DNA of 64,000 bases from Candidatus Moanabacter tarae (GTDB taxonomy: Bacteria; Verrucomicrobiota; Verrucomicrobiia; Opitutales; UBA2987): positions 1,989,001 to 2,053,000 of the forward strand of contig CP029803.1 of NCBI GenBank assembly GCA_003226295.1, in the 5' to 3' direction. Shown piece after piece: positions 1 to 8,181 of the stretch (position 1 is its first letter; each line of letters opens with the position of its first letter). Position numbers and translations under genes: made by a program. Under the pieces are notes generated by a model, which worked only from the letters and a program-made list of their open reading frames with translations, did not search any database and was not told the DNA's origin.

Positions 1-268
1 CTGTACAAGGCGGCATTCGCCCTTGTGTGCTACACGGTTCCAAATTCACATACAGCGTCGCGTCACGAGAGAGCGAGCTGTTGACAGATTTCAGTGCTAC
101 AATTTCGGCATGATCCGATCCCGCCTGAGCATGGTAGCCCTCCCCTACAATCTTACTGTGGTCAACAATAACGGCACCAACCATGGGATTGGGATGGGTT
201 GTTCCCCATCCTCTACGCGCTAATTCAATTGCGCGTTGCATAAATTGGGTGTCCTGTTCTGAAGCCAT
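1..268 (-). CDS. ribD: RibD deaminase domain (5' part; runs off the left edge)
   Basis: The first 89 codons of riboflavin biosynthesis protein RibD, read leftward from an ATG at 268 and cut by the window edge. The N-terminal domain of this family is a zinc-dependent cytidine-deaminase-type enzyme that deaminates the pyrimidine intermediate; the reductase half would lie outside the window. The zinc and proton-transfer motifs are visible: H53-A-E55 and the PC...PPC block with Cys79 and Cys88, at the spacing found in the family. An N-terminal segment with HPNPMVGAVIV is also typical. The gene was recognised by direct translation because it has no stop inside the window. Nothing shows whether the full protein is bifunctional or a deaminase only. 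Confidence 0.93.
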   Translation of the reverse strand, partial: MASEQDTQFMQRAIELARRGWGTTHPNPMVGAVIVDHSKIVGEGYHAQAGSDHAEIVALKSVNSSLSRDATLYVNLEPCSTQGRMPPCT

Positions 269-436
269 TGAGCGCCGATCGCTGTTATTCAATCACCGTA
301 ATCTCATTAAACACTGACTATATGAAAATAAAGATCGAGGGTTACAGCTCACTTATTTTCTTCACCCCGTTTAACCAAAATAAGAAATCTATATATTTCC
401 CTCTCCATTTCTCTTCATACCACTGTTGTTTTCGAG

Positions 437-1075
437 CTACCCCCTCAGGAACGGATTGTTCCGTTTTTCCTCCCCCACTGTTGTCTCCGGCCCATGGCCC
501 GGATAAATGATCGTCTCATCCGGCAAGGTGTAAATTTTCTCCCTGATTGACTTTGCCAAAAGCTCAAAACTACAACCAGGGAAATCCGTCCTTCCTATGC
601 TCCCAGCAAAAATTGCGTCACCGGAGAAGGATACCCTTAAACCGGGAAGAAAAAAAAGAATACTTCCGGCACTATGCCCAGGCACATGACGCACCTCCGC
701 CAGATTCCCTAGAATTTCAATTTGATCTCCGTCCTCAAGAAAGTGATCTACTCTTCCAGGAGAAATCTCAATACCCGGGACAGCAAAGTCAGCCATACGT
801 GCCGGTGACCTAATCAGGCACTCATCTTCCCTATGTCCATAAATTTTAACTCCTTGCTTGGCAAACTTGGCCACATCCAATATATGGTCCCAATGACCAT
901 GGGTAAGATAAAGTGCCTCAAGTTCGCATTTCTTATCCTTCAGAACCCGAGAGAATGTGCTCCAAGCCTCCAAAGGCGCATCGAATAGAACCGCCTTACG
1001 TGATGCTTCGTTAAGAAGGAGATACGCATTAGTGCCAATCGGAGGAAGTTCGAACTTTAGAATTTCCACGTTCAA
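437..1075 (-). CDS. MBL-fold hydrolase, glyoxalase II-like
   Basis: A 212-residue single-domain metallo-beta-lactamase-fold hydrolase, probably cytoplasmic. The metal ligands are complete: T-H59-G-H61-W-D63-H64, then PGH134, SGD153 and PGH194. The C-terminal block GHGPETTVGEEKRNNPF is characteristic of the short glyoxalase II-like and persulfide-dioxygenase-like group (thioester hydrolysis or sulfur chemistry). The chosen start is a TTG; a GTG two codons later would work equally well and barely changes the protein. The TTG overlaps the stop of a possible 41-codon ORF just upstream. The substrate cannot be decided from sequence. Confidence 0.85.
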   Translation of the reverse strand: MNVEILKFELPPIGTNAYLLLNEASRKAVLFDAPLEAWSTFSRVLKDKKCELEALYLTHGHWDHILDVAKFAKQGVKIYGHREDECLIRSPARMADFAVPGIEISPGRVDHFLEDGDQIEILGNLAEVRHVPGHSAGSILFFLPGLRVSFSGDAIFAGSIGRTDFPGCSFELLAKSIREKIYTLPDETIIYPGHGPETTVGEEKRNNPFLRG

Positions 1076-1197
1076 GACCCTGGACCTCGGTATCCCAATC
1101 TGGCAATGAGATTCCGTTCTCTATTGCTGCGATTCTCCTCACTCTCCTGGATCAGCCTAACCACGTTCAAAACCATCTCCAAAGTCCAAATGTGCAT
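1072..1197 (-). CDS. Possible 41-aa small protein upstream of the MBL hydrolase
   Basis: An ATG-initiated frame of 41 codons (begins MHIWTLEMVLNVV, ends RLGYRGPGS) whose TGA overlaps the TTG start of the downstream MBL hydrolase, an arrangement compatible with translational coupling. The peptide is charged and looks helical, with many Glu and Arg residues in the middle and no cysteine or membrane segment. A Met at residue 8 is an alternative start. I do not recognise it. Support is only the position and the open frame, so it may be chance. Confidence 0.28.
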   Translation of the reverse strand: MHIWTLEMVLNVVRLIQESEENRSNRERNLIARLGYRGPGS

Positions 1198-1209
1198 TTG
1201 AGTCCCAGG

Positions 1210-2193
1210 TCAGGAACCGTAGACCTCTTGTATTAGACGCCGGATATACCCATTGGCGAAAGCTTTACCCACTCTCTCCGACTGACCGTTGGGAAACCGT
1301 GGAGTATGGTCCATCATAAACGGGCCATTAAATCCATGATCTCGATAGGCCTCCATAGCCTTCCTCATATCGATATCCCCTTCGTCGATAAAGACTTCCT
1401 CGAAATAGGGTAGTTGTCCCCTGACATTACGAAAATGAACATATGCCATTTTTTTTTTCGAAGCTATTTCACCAATGAATTCATACACACCCCCACCAAG
1501 CAGTTCCGTCATACAGCCCTGACAAAAAAGCATCCGGTGGGAATCACTCGAGATAACGCCGAGAATCCGCCGCCACTGATCAGTTGTCGAACAGATTTGC
1601 CAAACACCCCCGAGTGGTTCTGGGACCGGCGGATCATCCGGATGCAGCGCCATTGTTACTCCAGCCCTTTCCGCAACAGGAATCACAATCCGGAGAAATC
1701 TCTCCAAGCGCTCCCACATCTTTTTTTCCGATACCTCCGGGGTATGTAGTCCGGAGGAGTCGAGTTCCCTCTTGTAACGAGAATAATCGAAGGTACTGTA
1801 ATGTGCTCCGCCCCGGCCAACAGCCGACTTGGTCCGGAAATTTCCCATTGGTTTAAAGTTCCATCCCAGCATCGGAATACCCGCCGCCCCGAGACTCTCT
1901 AGCATCCTGCACCAAGATTCTGTACTCTTATCAGCACCCTCTAGACCCAGAGTTACCGTTCGCGGACAAGCATAGAAAAGGTTATTCAACTGCATACCAT
2001 GGTCTTCAACCTTTTTTCGGATCCTAAGCAACGGCTCCACTGAGAAGTCGCTTTCCAGGAAATTCATTTCATGCCCTTTCACATCCACAGCACCACGAGT
2101 CTCCAAGTGGATTGTGTCTACCCCAATAGCGGAATAAAATTCCAGAATCCCGCTATCGAGTTCGTCACAGTGAACCTGATCCTGAATCAACAT
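1210..2193 (-). CDS. UxuA-like (mannonate dehydratase superfamily) TIM-barrel protein, paralog 1
   Basis: A 327-residue protein with the signature blocks of D-mannonate dehydratase, the enzyme that converts mannonate to 2-keto-3-deoxygluconate in hexuronate breakdown. Visible motifs are MALHPDDPP around His184, FCQGC around Cys224 (CTGS in E. coli UxuA), YVHFRN with His253, DEGDIDM near 271-276 and MMDHTP near 293-298. Together these map onto the metal-binding His/Cys/His/Asp set. It is about 70 residues shorter than E. coli UxuA, the middle insertion being missing, and the CQGC and DHTP versions are unlike canonical UxuA. A sugar-acid dehydratase of different specificity is therefore possible. 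A second copy lies at 8182-9132. The A/T-rich leader carries a CTAGAAATCTAG palindrome just before the start. Confidence 0.75.
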   Translation of the reverse strand: MLIQDQVHCDELDSGILEFYSAIGVDTIHLETRGAVDVKGHEMNFLESDFSVEPLLRIRKKVEDHGMQLNNLFYACPRTVTLGLEGADKSTESWCRMLESLGAAGIPMLGWNFKPMGNFRTKSAVGRGGAHYSTFDYSRYKRELDSSGLHTPEVSEKKMWERLERFLRIVIPVAERAGVTMALHPDDPPVPEPLGGVWQICSTTDQWRRILGVISSDSHRMLFCQGCMTELLGGGVYEFIGEIASKKKMAYVHFRNVRGQLPYFEEVFIDEGDIDMRKAMEAYRDHGFNGPFMMDHTPRFPNGQSERVGKAFANGYIRRLIQEVYGS

Positions 2194-2414
2194 TTTTCTA
2201 GAAATCTAGAGTAATCCTCCAGTCAAGACAAGACTACTAAACGGATGAAAGTAGATTGTAATTCTGCCTTCTAAAGCCGAAAGACGAATTGAGCTTATTA
2301 TATCCTTCCAATTACATCAGGACAGCACCAGGCTGCAAAATTCAACGTCTTGGTTCGACCAGTTTATCGACAGATTCCTTGCCTCCTAAAGATTTTTGAG
2401 TACCTTTCTCCAAT

Positions 2415-3407
2415 ATGATCCGCCGTGAATTTCTGCGTGCAGTGTTAGGTGCCTCTGGCTCGACTGTTCTAATTCCTAGTTTTTCGTTCGGGGGGAGGAC
2501 AATGACGGGACAATCAGACGAGCTCGGTCCCCTTTTGCCACTCCGCCCATTCGCCAACACCGGAGAAAAGTTGACCATAATGGGCATCGGGGGCTGGCAT
2601 ATTGGTGATTGTGAGGAAAGTGAATCCCAACGAATTATCGAGACGGCTATAGAGAATGGCGTTCGATTCTTCGACAATGCATGGAAATACCACAACGGAC
2701 TCAGCGAAGAGCGACATGGGAAGTTCCTTACCCCAAAGTACCGGAGTCACGTCTTCCTCATGTCCAAGGCTGATTCACGTGAAGGGCCCTCCCCGCGTAA
2801 ACAACTCGAGGACTCGTTACGCCGTATGAGGACTGACTATCTCGACCTATGGTTGATTCACACCGTAAGCAGTCCGGAAGATGCAATGAATCGTGTCCCC
2901 GAGATGCTACCGATTATCGAGAAAGCTATCGATGAAGGGAAAGTGCGGTACGCTGGATTCTCCGGACACACCGTAACCTCAGCGCACCTAAAAGTTCTGG
3001 AGATAGCAAAGGGGGGACCTCTCAAAACGTGCCTAATGCCCATCAGCCCAGTAGACGCAGTCTCTCGTGATAGTTTTACTATCAAAGTGCTGCCCAAACT
3101 CCTTGATCAGGGTTACGCTCCCTTGGCCATGAAGACGATGAATTCGGGAAGAGCCTTGAATACATACGGGGGTAAATCTGTAGTCCCCGGTCGACTCTCT
3201 TTTGAGGAGAACTTCTGGTTCACCCTTTCTCTACCCATCTGTTCATGGGTAAGCGGAATTCCTAACCTCGCCAATCTGAGGCAGAATATCGACATCGCCA
3301 AGCGATTCACCTCTCTAACCGACAGTGACCGTAGCGCAATCGCAGATAAAGTCACAGAGGTAGCCGATGCCAGTGGCCTAGAACCCTATCGGGGATGGCT
3401 GTATTGA
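2415..3407 (+). CDS. Aldo/keto reductase with Tat signal
   Basis: A 330-residue NAD(P)H-dependent aldo/keto reductase, a TIM-barrel oxidoreductase acting on carbonyl groups of sugars or similar. The N-terminus MIRREFLRAV followed by a short hydrophobic stretch is a twin-arginine export signal, so the protein may be folded in the cytoplasm and exported. The catalytic tetrad is complete: Asp87 and Tyr92 in FFDNAWKYHN, Lys118 in LMSKAD and His149 in LWLIHT. The ATG at 2415 is the only start that keeps the RR motif at the extreme N-terminus. Its 3' end overlaps the next ORF by 13 bases. The physiological substrate is unknown; the context suggests sugar-acid metabolism. Confidence 0.88.
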   Translation: MIRREFLRAVLGASGSTVLIPSFSFGGRTMTGQSDELGPLLPLRPFANTGEKLTIMGIGGWHIGDCEESESQRIIETAIENGVRFFDNAWKYHNGLSEERHGKFLTPKYRSHVFLMSKADSREGPSPRKQLEDSLRRMRTDYLDLWLIHTVSSPEDAMNRVPEMLPIIEKAIDEGKVRYAGFSGHTVTSAHLKVLEIAKGGPLKTCLMPISPVDAVSRDSFTIKVLPKLLDQGYAPLAMKTMNSGRALNTYGGKSVVPGRLSFEENFWFTLSLPICSWVSGIPNLANLRQNIDIAKRFTSLTDSDRSAIADKVTEVADASGLEPYRGWLY

Positions 3408-3802
3408 ATATAATTCGGCTACTAAAATCTCCATGGATTGCCTATAATCGTCAGAGGACACCCTGGTGGATCCACTGTCGTGTTGAATCGAACTCAGAGG
3501 GTTTTCAGATCATTTCCCGTGTGGATCCAGACGAACCAAGGAGAGAATACAAATGGTCCGCTATACTACGCGTGGAGGCTTATAAGCGCGATACACTCTT
3601 GATTGAACTGACCTGTTTAACCTTTTTCACTGCCTGTGACCAATGCGAACTCAATCACAAGATGGGCGGATGGAAGGAACTTATCCGTGTCTTCAGAAAA
3701 GTCCTTCCGGATCATTTCCCAGAGACTACTTGGTTTCCTGATGAGTCCCGGTCCATGACCGACAGCTATCCAGTTTCCTCGCGAGGGATCTTTGGTGAAT
3801 AA
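3395..3802 (+). CDS. Hypothetical protein, 135 aa
   Basis: I do not recognise a named domain. The frame begins inside the last codons of the aldo/keto reductase gene (13-base overlap), which suggests co-translation. The protein is soluble, mixed alpha/beta in appearance and rich in Trp, with a central block WSAILRVEAYKRD followed by a hydrophobic strand and CDQC at about residues 82-85. Small proteins with a W...V.AYKRD...D block occur as uncharacterised proteins in many bacteria, but I recall no function for them. Overlap with a recognised gene and a sensible composition are the reasons for calling it a gene. Confidence 0.6.
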   Translation: MAVLNIIRLLKSPWIAYNRQRTPWWIHCRVESNSEGFQIISRVDPDEPRREYKWSAILRVEAYKRDTLLIELTCLTFFTACDQCELNHKMGGWKELIRVFRKVLPDHFPETTWFPDESRSMTDSYPVSSRGIFGE

Positions 3803-4133
3803 ATCCCTGGCTGTTGAAAGTTACCCTCGTCTTTGAAACGGTTCGGGGAAATAGGACCAAGGTTTGGGGACAAATTTATTATAGGCACAGAGTGTTTTAA
3901 AAGGGAAGATCAAGAACGGCATATACCCTAAGATCTCGGATGACCTACCTTTCCTCAACTGTTTCAGCCCTTCACACGGAATCAGAGCTTCTTCAAAACA
4001 TTTCTAGGAGTGCTGAAAATCTTTCAAAATTAACCTACCCAAAATTTATTGTAAGTTATTTCCATTGCCATCCCAAATCGGGAGAATATATTCTCTAGCT
4101 CACAAATAAAATCTATTAGTTTAATCTGAAGCT
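3803..4133. other. Gene-free stretch, 331 bp
   Basis: No ORF, RNA gene or strong hairpin is seen. The last 120 bases are A/T-rich and probably carry the promoter of the aldolase gene that follows, but no convincing -35/-10 pair could be assigned. Confidence 0.5.
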
Positions 4134-4895
4134 ATGTACCCTAATCGACTAAAAGAAAAACTGAGATCCGGAGAGACCGTTTTAGGCACAGGACTTCCTG
4201 CGGCGAATCCTTCGGTCGTTGCTCAGGTCAACAATACAAGTCCCGATTTCATCTGGATTGACACAGAACACCAACCCTGGGGAACCGAATCAATTGAAAC
4301 CATCCCGACTATGATGCGCCAGGCGGGAGTGGCACCAATGATTCGAGTTGCATGGAACGATCCCGGACTAATTAAAAAGGCCTATGACGTTGGAGCAGTA
4401 GCAGTCATGGTTCCGCAGGTTGATACCCCAGAGGCCGCTGAAAAAGTGGTCAGATACTCGAAATATCCACCTGAAGGCCAGCGAGGAATCTCCCCGAACT
4501 GGCCACTTCTTGCTGGAGAGGATTTTAACCACATTATTAAGACGGCCAATGAAGAAACCGTCGTGATCATTCAGCTTGAAAGTCAACAGGCATACGATAA
4601 TTTGGATGCCATAAAGAAAGTCGAAGGGATCGATGTAATTCTGGTAGGCCCAATGGACCTCTCTGCGTCGGTTGGGACTATAACCGAGATGGGATCCAAA
4701 GAAGTACAGAACATCATGAAGGACGTTCCCAAATGTTTGGAGGGAAGCGGCATTGCCGCCGGTACTACCCTGAGCGACTTGGCAGAAATCAAGGAGAAAC
4801 TCGATTGGGGTTACCGCTTCATGAATGTTGGTTCCCCTCTCATCTACGGCGCAGAAGTGCTCAGCGGGCACTTCCAGACACTCAGGTCGATCTAA
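4134..4895 (+). CDS. HpcH/HpaI-family 2-keto-3-deoxy acid aldolase
   Basis: A 253-residue class II, metal-dependent aldolase of the HpcH/HpaI family, which cleaves 2-keto-3-deoxy sugar acids (KDR, KDGlucarate, HKHD) to pyruvate and an aldehyde. Key residues are at the family positions: His46 in WIDTEHQPW, Arg71 in MIRVAWND, Glu149 in IIQLES and Asp175 in VGPMDLS. The PPEGQRGISP loop is also typical. Length matches RhmA/GarL (about 255). It lies between the two UxuA-like genes, which suggests cleavage of a 2-keto-3-deoxy acid made by one of them. A stable hairpin follows the stop. The exact substrate cannot be decided. Confidence 0.9.
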   Translation: MYPNRLKEKLRSGETVLGTGLPAANPSVVAQVNNTSPDFIWIDTEHQPWGTESIETIPTMMRQAGVAPMIRVAWNDPGLIKKAYDVGAVAVMVPQVDTPEAAEKVVRYSKYPPEGQRGISPNWPLLAGEDFNHIIKTANEETVVIIQLESQQAYDNLDAIKKVEGIDVILVGPMDLSASVGTITEMGSKEVQNIMKDVPKCLEGSGIAAGTTLSDLAEIKEKLDWGYRFMNVGSPLIYGAEVLSGHFQTLRSI

Positions 4896-4896
4896 G

Positions 4897-4920
4897 TTGG
4901 AAATCTCATAAGATTTCCAA
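4897..4920 (+). terminator. Hairpin directly after the aldolase gene
   Basis: A perfect 10-bp stem (TTGGAAATCT / AGATTTCCAA) with the loop CATA begins one base after the TAA of the aldolase gene. There is no T-run after it, so it may stabilise the 3' end or act with Rho rather than as a classical intrinsic terminator. Confidence 0.55.
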
Positions 4921-5126
4921 AGGCTACAGAGACTTCCACCTCAAAACGTAGGTCCGTCTGTATCACTATGGTCTTAGAATGAGACACCCTACCCAATCCA
5001 TGTAGGAGAATACAGGTAAACTTTTATATTCCCTTCAAAGGAAACCCTATCGCTTCGATAACAAATTTAATCGCCCCAAAGGATCTAAATGGGTCATCTT
5101 TAACCTCCAAAGATTTTCTATCGTAA

Positions 5127-6389
5127 TTGACCCAGTCACGCGATCCTTACAGCGCACTGCGCTTTACTGTTTTTCGTCGATTTCTCATTGCTAGTTCGCT
5201 TGTTCGCGTTGGCACCGCGGCCCAAAGCTTAGCCATTGGTTGGGAGGTTTATGATCGTACCAATCACGCTCTTTCCCTTGGAATGGTTGGTCTTGTTCAA
5301 GCGATACCGATGCTCCTTTTGACTCTCCCAGCTGGATACCTGGCCGATGTATTCAATCGTCGGAAACTCATGATCCTCAGCCTATCTGGCGGGACGCTGA
5401 CTTCTATCGGCCTTGCCCTAATTAGTGGACATCAAGCTTCTATAATCTGGATGTATCTTCTACTTTTTATCGACTCGGCCGTCCTTCGTTTGGGCTGGCC
5501 TGCAACGGTTTCTATCACGCCCCTATTGGTTCCGCCTTCGATCTTTGAAAACGCGACAAAATGGCGTGTCGGTGCGATGCAGTTCACTGGAATTGCCGGG
5601 CCAGCATTAGGCGGATTCCTGATAAGCCTAAATCTTCAATCTGCCTACCTCATAAGCGCCTTCTCATCGGCTTCCTTCGTCATATTTCTAACTACAGTTC
5701 GCCTTCCTCCTGCCCCTCAAATCGAAAGAGGCAACATGGTTGGCAAAATGCTAGAGGGGATAGGCTTTGTCTGGCGGCGGAAACTCATCCTCGGCGCCAT
5801 TTCTCTTGATCTCTTCGCCGTACTTCTCGGCGGCGCTATCTACCTCTTACCAATTTTTGGTAAAGATATCATAGAGTTGGGTCAGCTTGGACTGGAACCG
5901 GAAGAAGCTCTTGGGTGGTTACGAGCGGCCCCTGCCGCGGGTGCGCTCGTAACAGCAATTGTGATCGCCCATTTGCCACCATTTCGCCAATCTGGGAAAG
6001 TTTTGCTTTGCTGTGTTGCTGGATTCGGGCTCGCAACAATCGGGTTTGGCCTTTCGAAGAACTTTTGGATCTCTCTCGGCATGCTGGGATTGGTTGGCGC
6101 CTTTGATAACGTGAGCATGGTCATCCGACACGTGGTCACACAAATGGCAACACCCAACCAAATGCGTGGTCGTGTATCAGCAGTCAATTCGATATTCGTT
6201 GGCTCCTCTAATGAACTCGGAGGCTTTGAATCCGGTGTCGTCGCACAGATTTTCAGTCCTGTAATATCGGTGATTAGTGGAGGAATCGGAACCCTCATCG
6301 TCGTCGCCACCTGGGCAAAAATATTCCCTGATCTTAGAAAACTCGGTCCCCTTGCCTCGCTCGTCCCTCACCGGAATAGCCCTCCGTAA
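5127..6389 (+). CDS. MFS transporter, EntS/DitE-like
   Basis: A 420-residue inner-membrane carrier of the major facilitator superfamily with the usual pattern of about 12 hydrophobic segments. The N-terminal block ALRFTVFRRFLIASSLVRVG and the loop PAGYLADVFNRRKLMI (between helices 2 and 3, the MFS signature region) place it in the MFS_3 exporter-like group with EntS. A second conserved loop reads RHVVTQMATPNQMRGRVSAVN near residue 345, also typical. The start is a TTG at 5127, the first possible start after an in-frame TAA; no good ribosome binding site is visible, so translation may be weak or the start wrong by a few codons. Transported compound unknown. Confidence 0.87.
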   Translation: MTQSRDPYSALRFTVFRRFLIASSLVRVGTAAQSLAIGWEVYDRTNHALSLGMVGLVQAIPMLLLTLPAGYLADVFNRRKLMILSLSGGTLTSIGLALISGHQASIIWMYLLLFIDSAVLRLGWPATVSITPLLVPPSIFENATKWRVGAMQFTGIAGPALGGFLISLNLQSAYLISAFSSASFVIFLTTVRLPPAPQIERGNMVGKMLEGIGFVWRRKLILGAISLDLFAVLLGGAIYLLPIFGKDIIELGQLGLEPEEALGWLRAAPAAGALVTAIVIAHLPPFRQSGKVLLCCVAGFGLATIGFGLSKNFWISLGMLGLVGAFDNVSMVIRHVVTQMATPNQMRGRVSAVNSIFVGSSNELGGFESGVVAQIFSPVISVISGGIGTLIVVATWAKIFPDLRKLGPLASLVPHRNSPP

Positions 6390-6544
6390 ACGAAACGTTG
6401 GGACCATCCCAGGAAAACCACACCCCTACTCCATTTCCGTATACGAGAATGCGTTATCTCACCTAACACCTAGATGTTTAGACATTGACTCACAAAAAAC
6501 TCAATTCAGATTAATTCTGTAGATCCCTGTCACCGAGGAATTAG

Positions 6545-7669
6545 ATGTCCACAAACTCGATCACCCCGAAAGTTAAGGGGGAAGGTAGTAGAGCGACTAC
6601 AAATACACATAACGGAATTCGGATAGTCGACTGTGATCTGCATCATAGTACAGAAAAAATCGACGAGCTCTTCCCCTATCTGCCGAAACACTACGTGGAA
6701 CACATTAAAGACTTCGGTTCCATGATGCCAGTCGTTGGCTACACCAATATGCCTCGTCATGGATGCCGAGAAGAACTTTGGCAATTTACCGATAAGCACC
6801 CCGCCAGCAATATTGAAGTTGCGATAGAGCATCATCTCAACAAATGGAATATCGACATTGCAGTTCTAACAGGTTCTACCGTTTATGGTGCCGCCGTCCA
6901 TCCCGACGTCGACTACGCGGCTGCTATGTGTCGAGCCTTCAACGATTGGACCCTTGAAAAGTGGATCAAGGCGGACACCCGTTTCCGAGCATCAGTAGCG
7001 ATTGCGCCTTCCGATCCGAAACTCGCAGCTAGAGAAATACGGCGTAACGGTGATAATCCAGCCGTTATACAAGTTGTTATCCCTGCAGGTTCGCGCCTAC
7101 CTTATGGAAACCGTTTCTACGACCCAATCTACAAGGCCGCGCAAAAATATGGACTTCCTATTTGTGTGCATTTTGGCGCCGAAGGAGCTGGCTTTGCCAA
7201 TGCACCGACTGCGGCTGGATATCCCTCTTACTATCTCGAAATGCGTATGGCCCGGCCACAAATTGCCATGGCTCATGTGGCTAGCCTTATATGCGAAGGG
7301 ACTTTTGAAAAGTTTCCAGACCTTAAATTCCTCTTTATTGAACATGACACATTTTGGGTGCCTGGAATGATGTGGCACATGGACGCAGATTGGAAATCTG
7401 TTAGAGATTACACTCCATGGGTCAAATCTCCACCGAGCGAATATATCCGCGGCCATATCCGATTTGGATGCCAACCTATGGAGCAACCGCCAACCCGAAA
7501 AGACCTTAGGACTTTTCTTGATTGGCTGCACGCCGATGAGATCCTCGTCTATGCAAGCGACTACCCTCATTGGGATTGGGAAGCCCCCAATACCGTTCTC
7601 GCTGGTGCTCCGAAAGCATTAAAAGCCCGGATTTTTTCTGAAACCGCTTGCGAACTCTACGGCCTTTAA
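6545..7669 (+). CDS. Amidohydrolase 2 family (COG2159-type) metal hydrolase or decarboxylase
   Basis: A 374-residue TIM-barrel amidohydrolase related to the ACMSD/decarboxylase group. Metal and catalytic positions visible are VDCDLHH (residues 28-34), a His in PICVHFGAEG near 213, FLFIEHDTFW near 265 and the closing Asp in YASDYPHWDW near 340. The family hydrolyses or decarboxylates carboxylated rings and related metabolites. A Rieske ferredoxin begins 18 bases downstream on the same strand, so the two are probably one transcription unit, hinting that the substrate is prepared or consumed by an oxygenase. No signal peptide, so cytoplasmic. Confidence 0.85.
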   Translation: MSTNSITPKVKGEGSRATTNTHNGIRIVDCDLHHSTEKIDELFPYLPKHYVEHIKDFGSMMPVVGYTNMPRHGCREELWQFTDKHPASNIEVAIEHHLNKWNIDIAVLTGSTVYGAAVHPDVDYAAAMCRAFNDWTLEKWIKADTRFRASVAIAPSDPKLAAREIRRNGDNPAVIQVVIPAGSRLPYGNRFYDPIYKAAQKYGLPICVHFGAEGAGFANAPTAAGYPSYYLEMRMARPQIAMAHVASLICEGTFEKFPDLKFLFIEHDTFWVPGMMWHMDADWKSVRDYTPWVKSPPSEYIRGHIRFGCQPMEQPPTRKDLRTFLDWLHADEILVYASDYPHWDWEAPNTVLAGAPKALKARIFSETACELYGL

Positions 7670-7687
7670 GACAGATTTGACTAAGTA

Positions 7688-8047
7688 ATGAGCCGCCACG
7701 TCGTCTCCAAAGTAAGGGATCTTCCACCGGGTAAACGGATGATCGTCTCCCTAGGAGGGAAGGGAGGCATCGGGATATTTAACATCAGCGGTCGTTTTCA
7801 CGCTCTAAGGAACCGTTGCCCCCATCAAGGCGGTCCCCTCTGTGAAGGCCGACTTCGGCCACATGTGATCTCACGAGGGGTCTACAAAACAAATCACGCA
7901 CAAGACCGGATTATCCTGAAGTGTCCGTGGCATCAGTGGGAATTCAACATTGAATCGGGTAGAGCTCTCTATGATGAAAAGCTAAGGGTCAAAACCTACT
8001 GCGTGCAAATCGAAAATGGAGACGTTGTTCTCTACCTAAACACGTAG
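7688..8047 (+). CDS. Rieske [2Fe-2S] ferredoxin-like protein
   Basis: A 119-residue Rieske-type iron-sulfur protein. The two cluster-binding boxes are intact: C44-P-H46-QGG and C79-P-W-H82-QWEF. It has no membrane anchor and no catalytic oxygenase domain, so it resembles a soluble electron carrier for a Rieske non-haem iron oxygenase or a small subunit. The spacer between the boxes is longer than in BphF-like ferredoxins and resembles the regulatory or small-protein forms (VISRGVYKTNH). It follows the amidohydrolase gene by 18 bases. No Rieske oxygenase alpha subunit is in the window. Confidence 0.88.
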   Translation: MSRHVVSKVRDLPPGKRMIVSLGGKGGIGIFNISGRFHALRNRCPHQGGPLCEGRLRPHVISRGVYKTNHAQDRIILKCPWHQWEFNIESGRALYDEKLRVKTYCVQIENGDVVLYLNT

Positions 8048-8064
8048 CCCTGCTTCCCGCATAT

Positions 8065-8093
8065 ATTCCTCTTCTAGCTAGTGGAGAAGGAAT
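8065..8093 (+). terminator. Imperfect hairpin after the Rieske gene
   Basis: ATTCC/GGAAT and TTCT/AGAA pair around a 9-nt loop with a two-base bulge, starting 17 bases after the stop and followed by an A-rich stretch. It is plausible as the end of the amidohydrolase-Rieske unit, but weak. Confidence 0.3.
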
Positions 8094-8181
8094 CTTAAAA
8101 ACTACAGGCTCTAACTATCCCAGTAAGTTAATTTACTCGTTTTATTATCGTAGTTTGTTAGCCTACCTCTGATTTCTTGAA

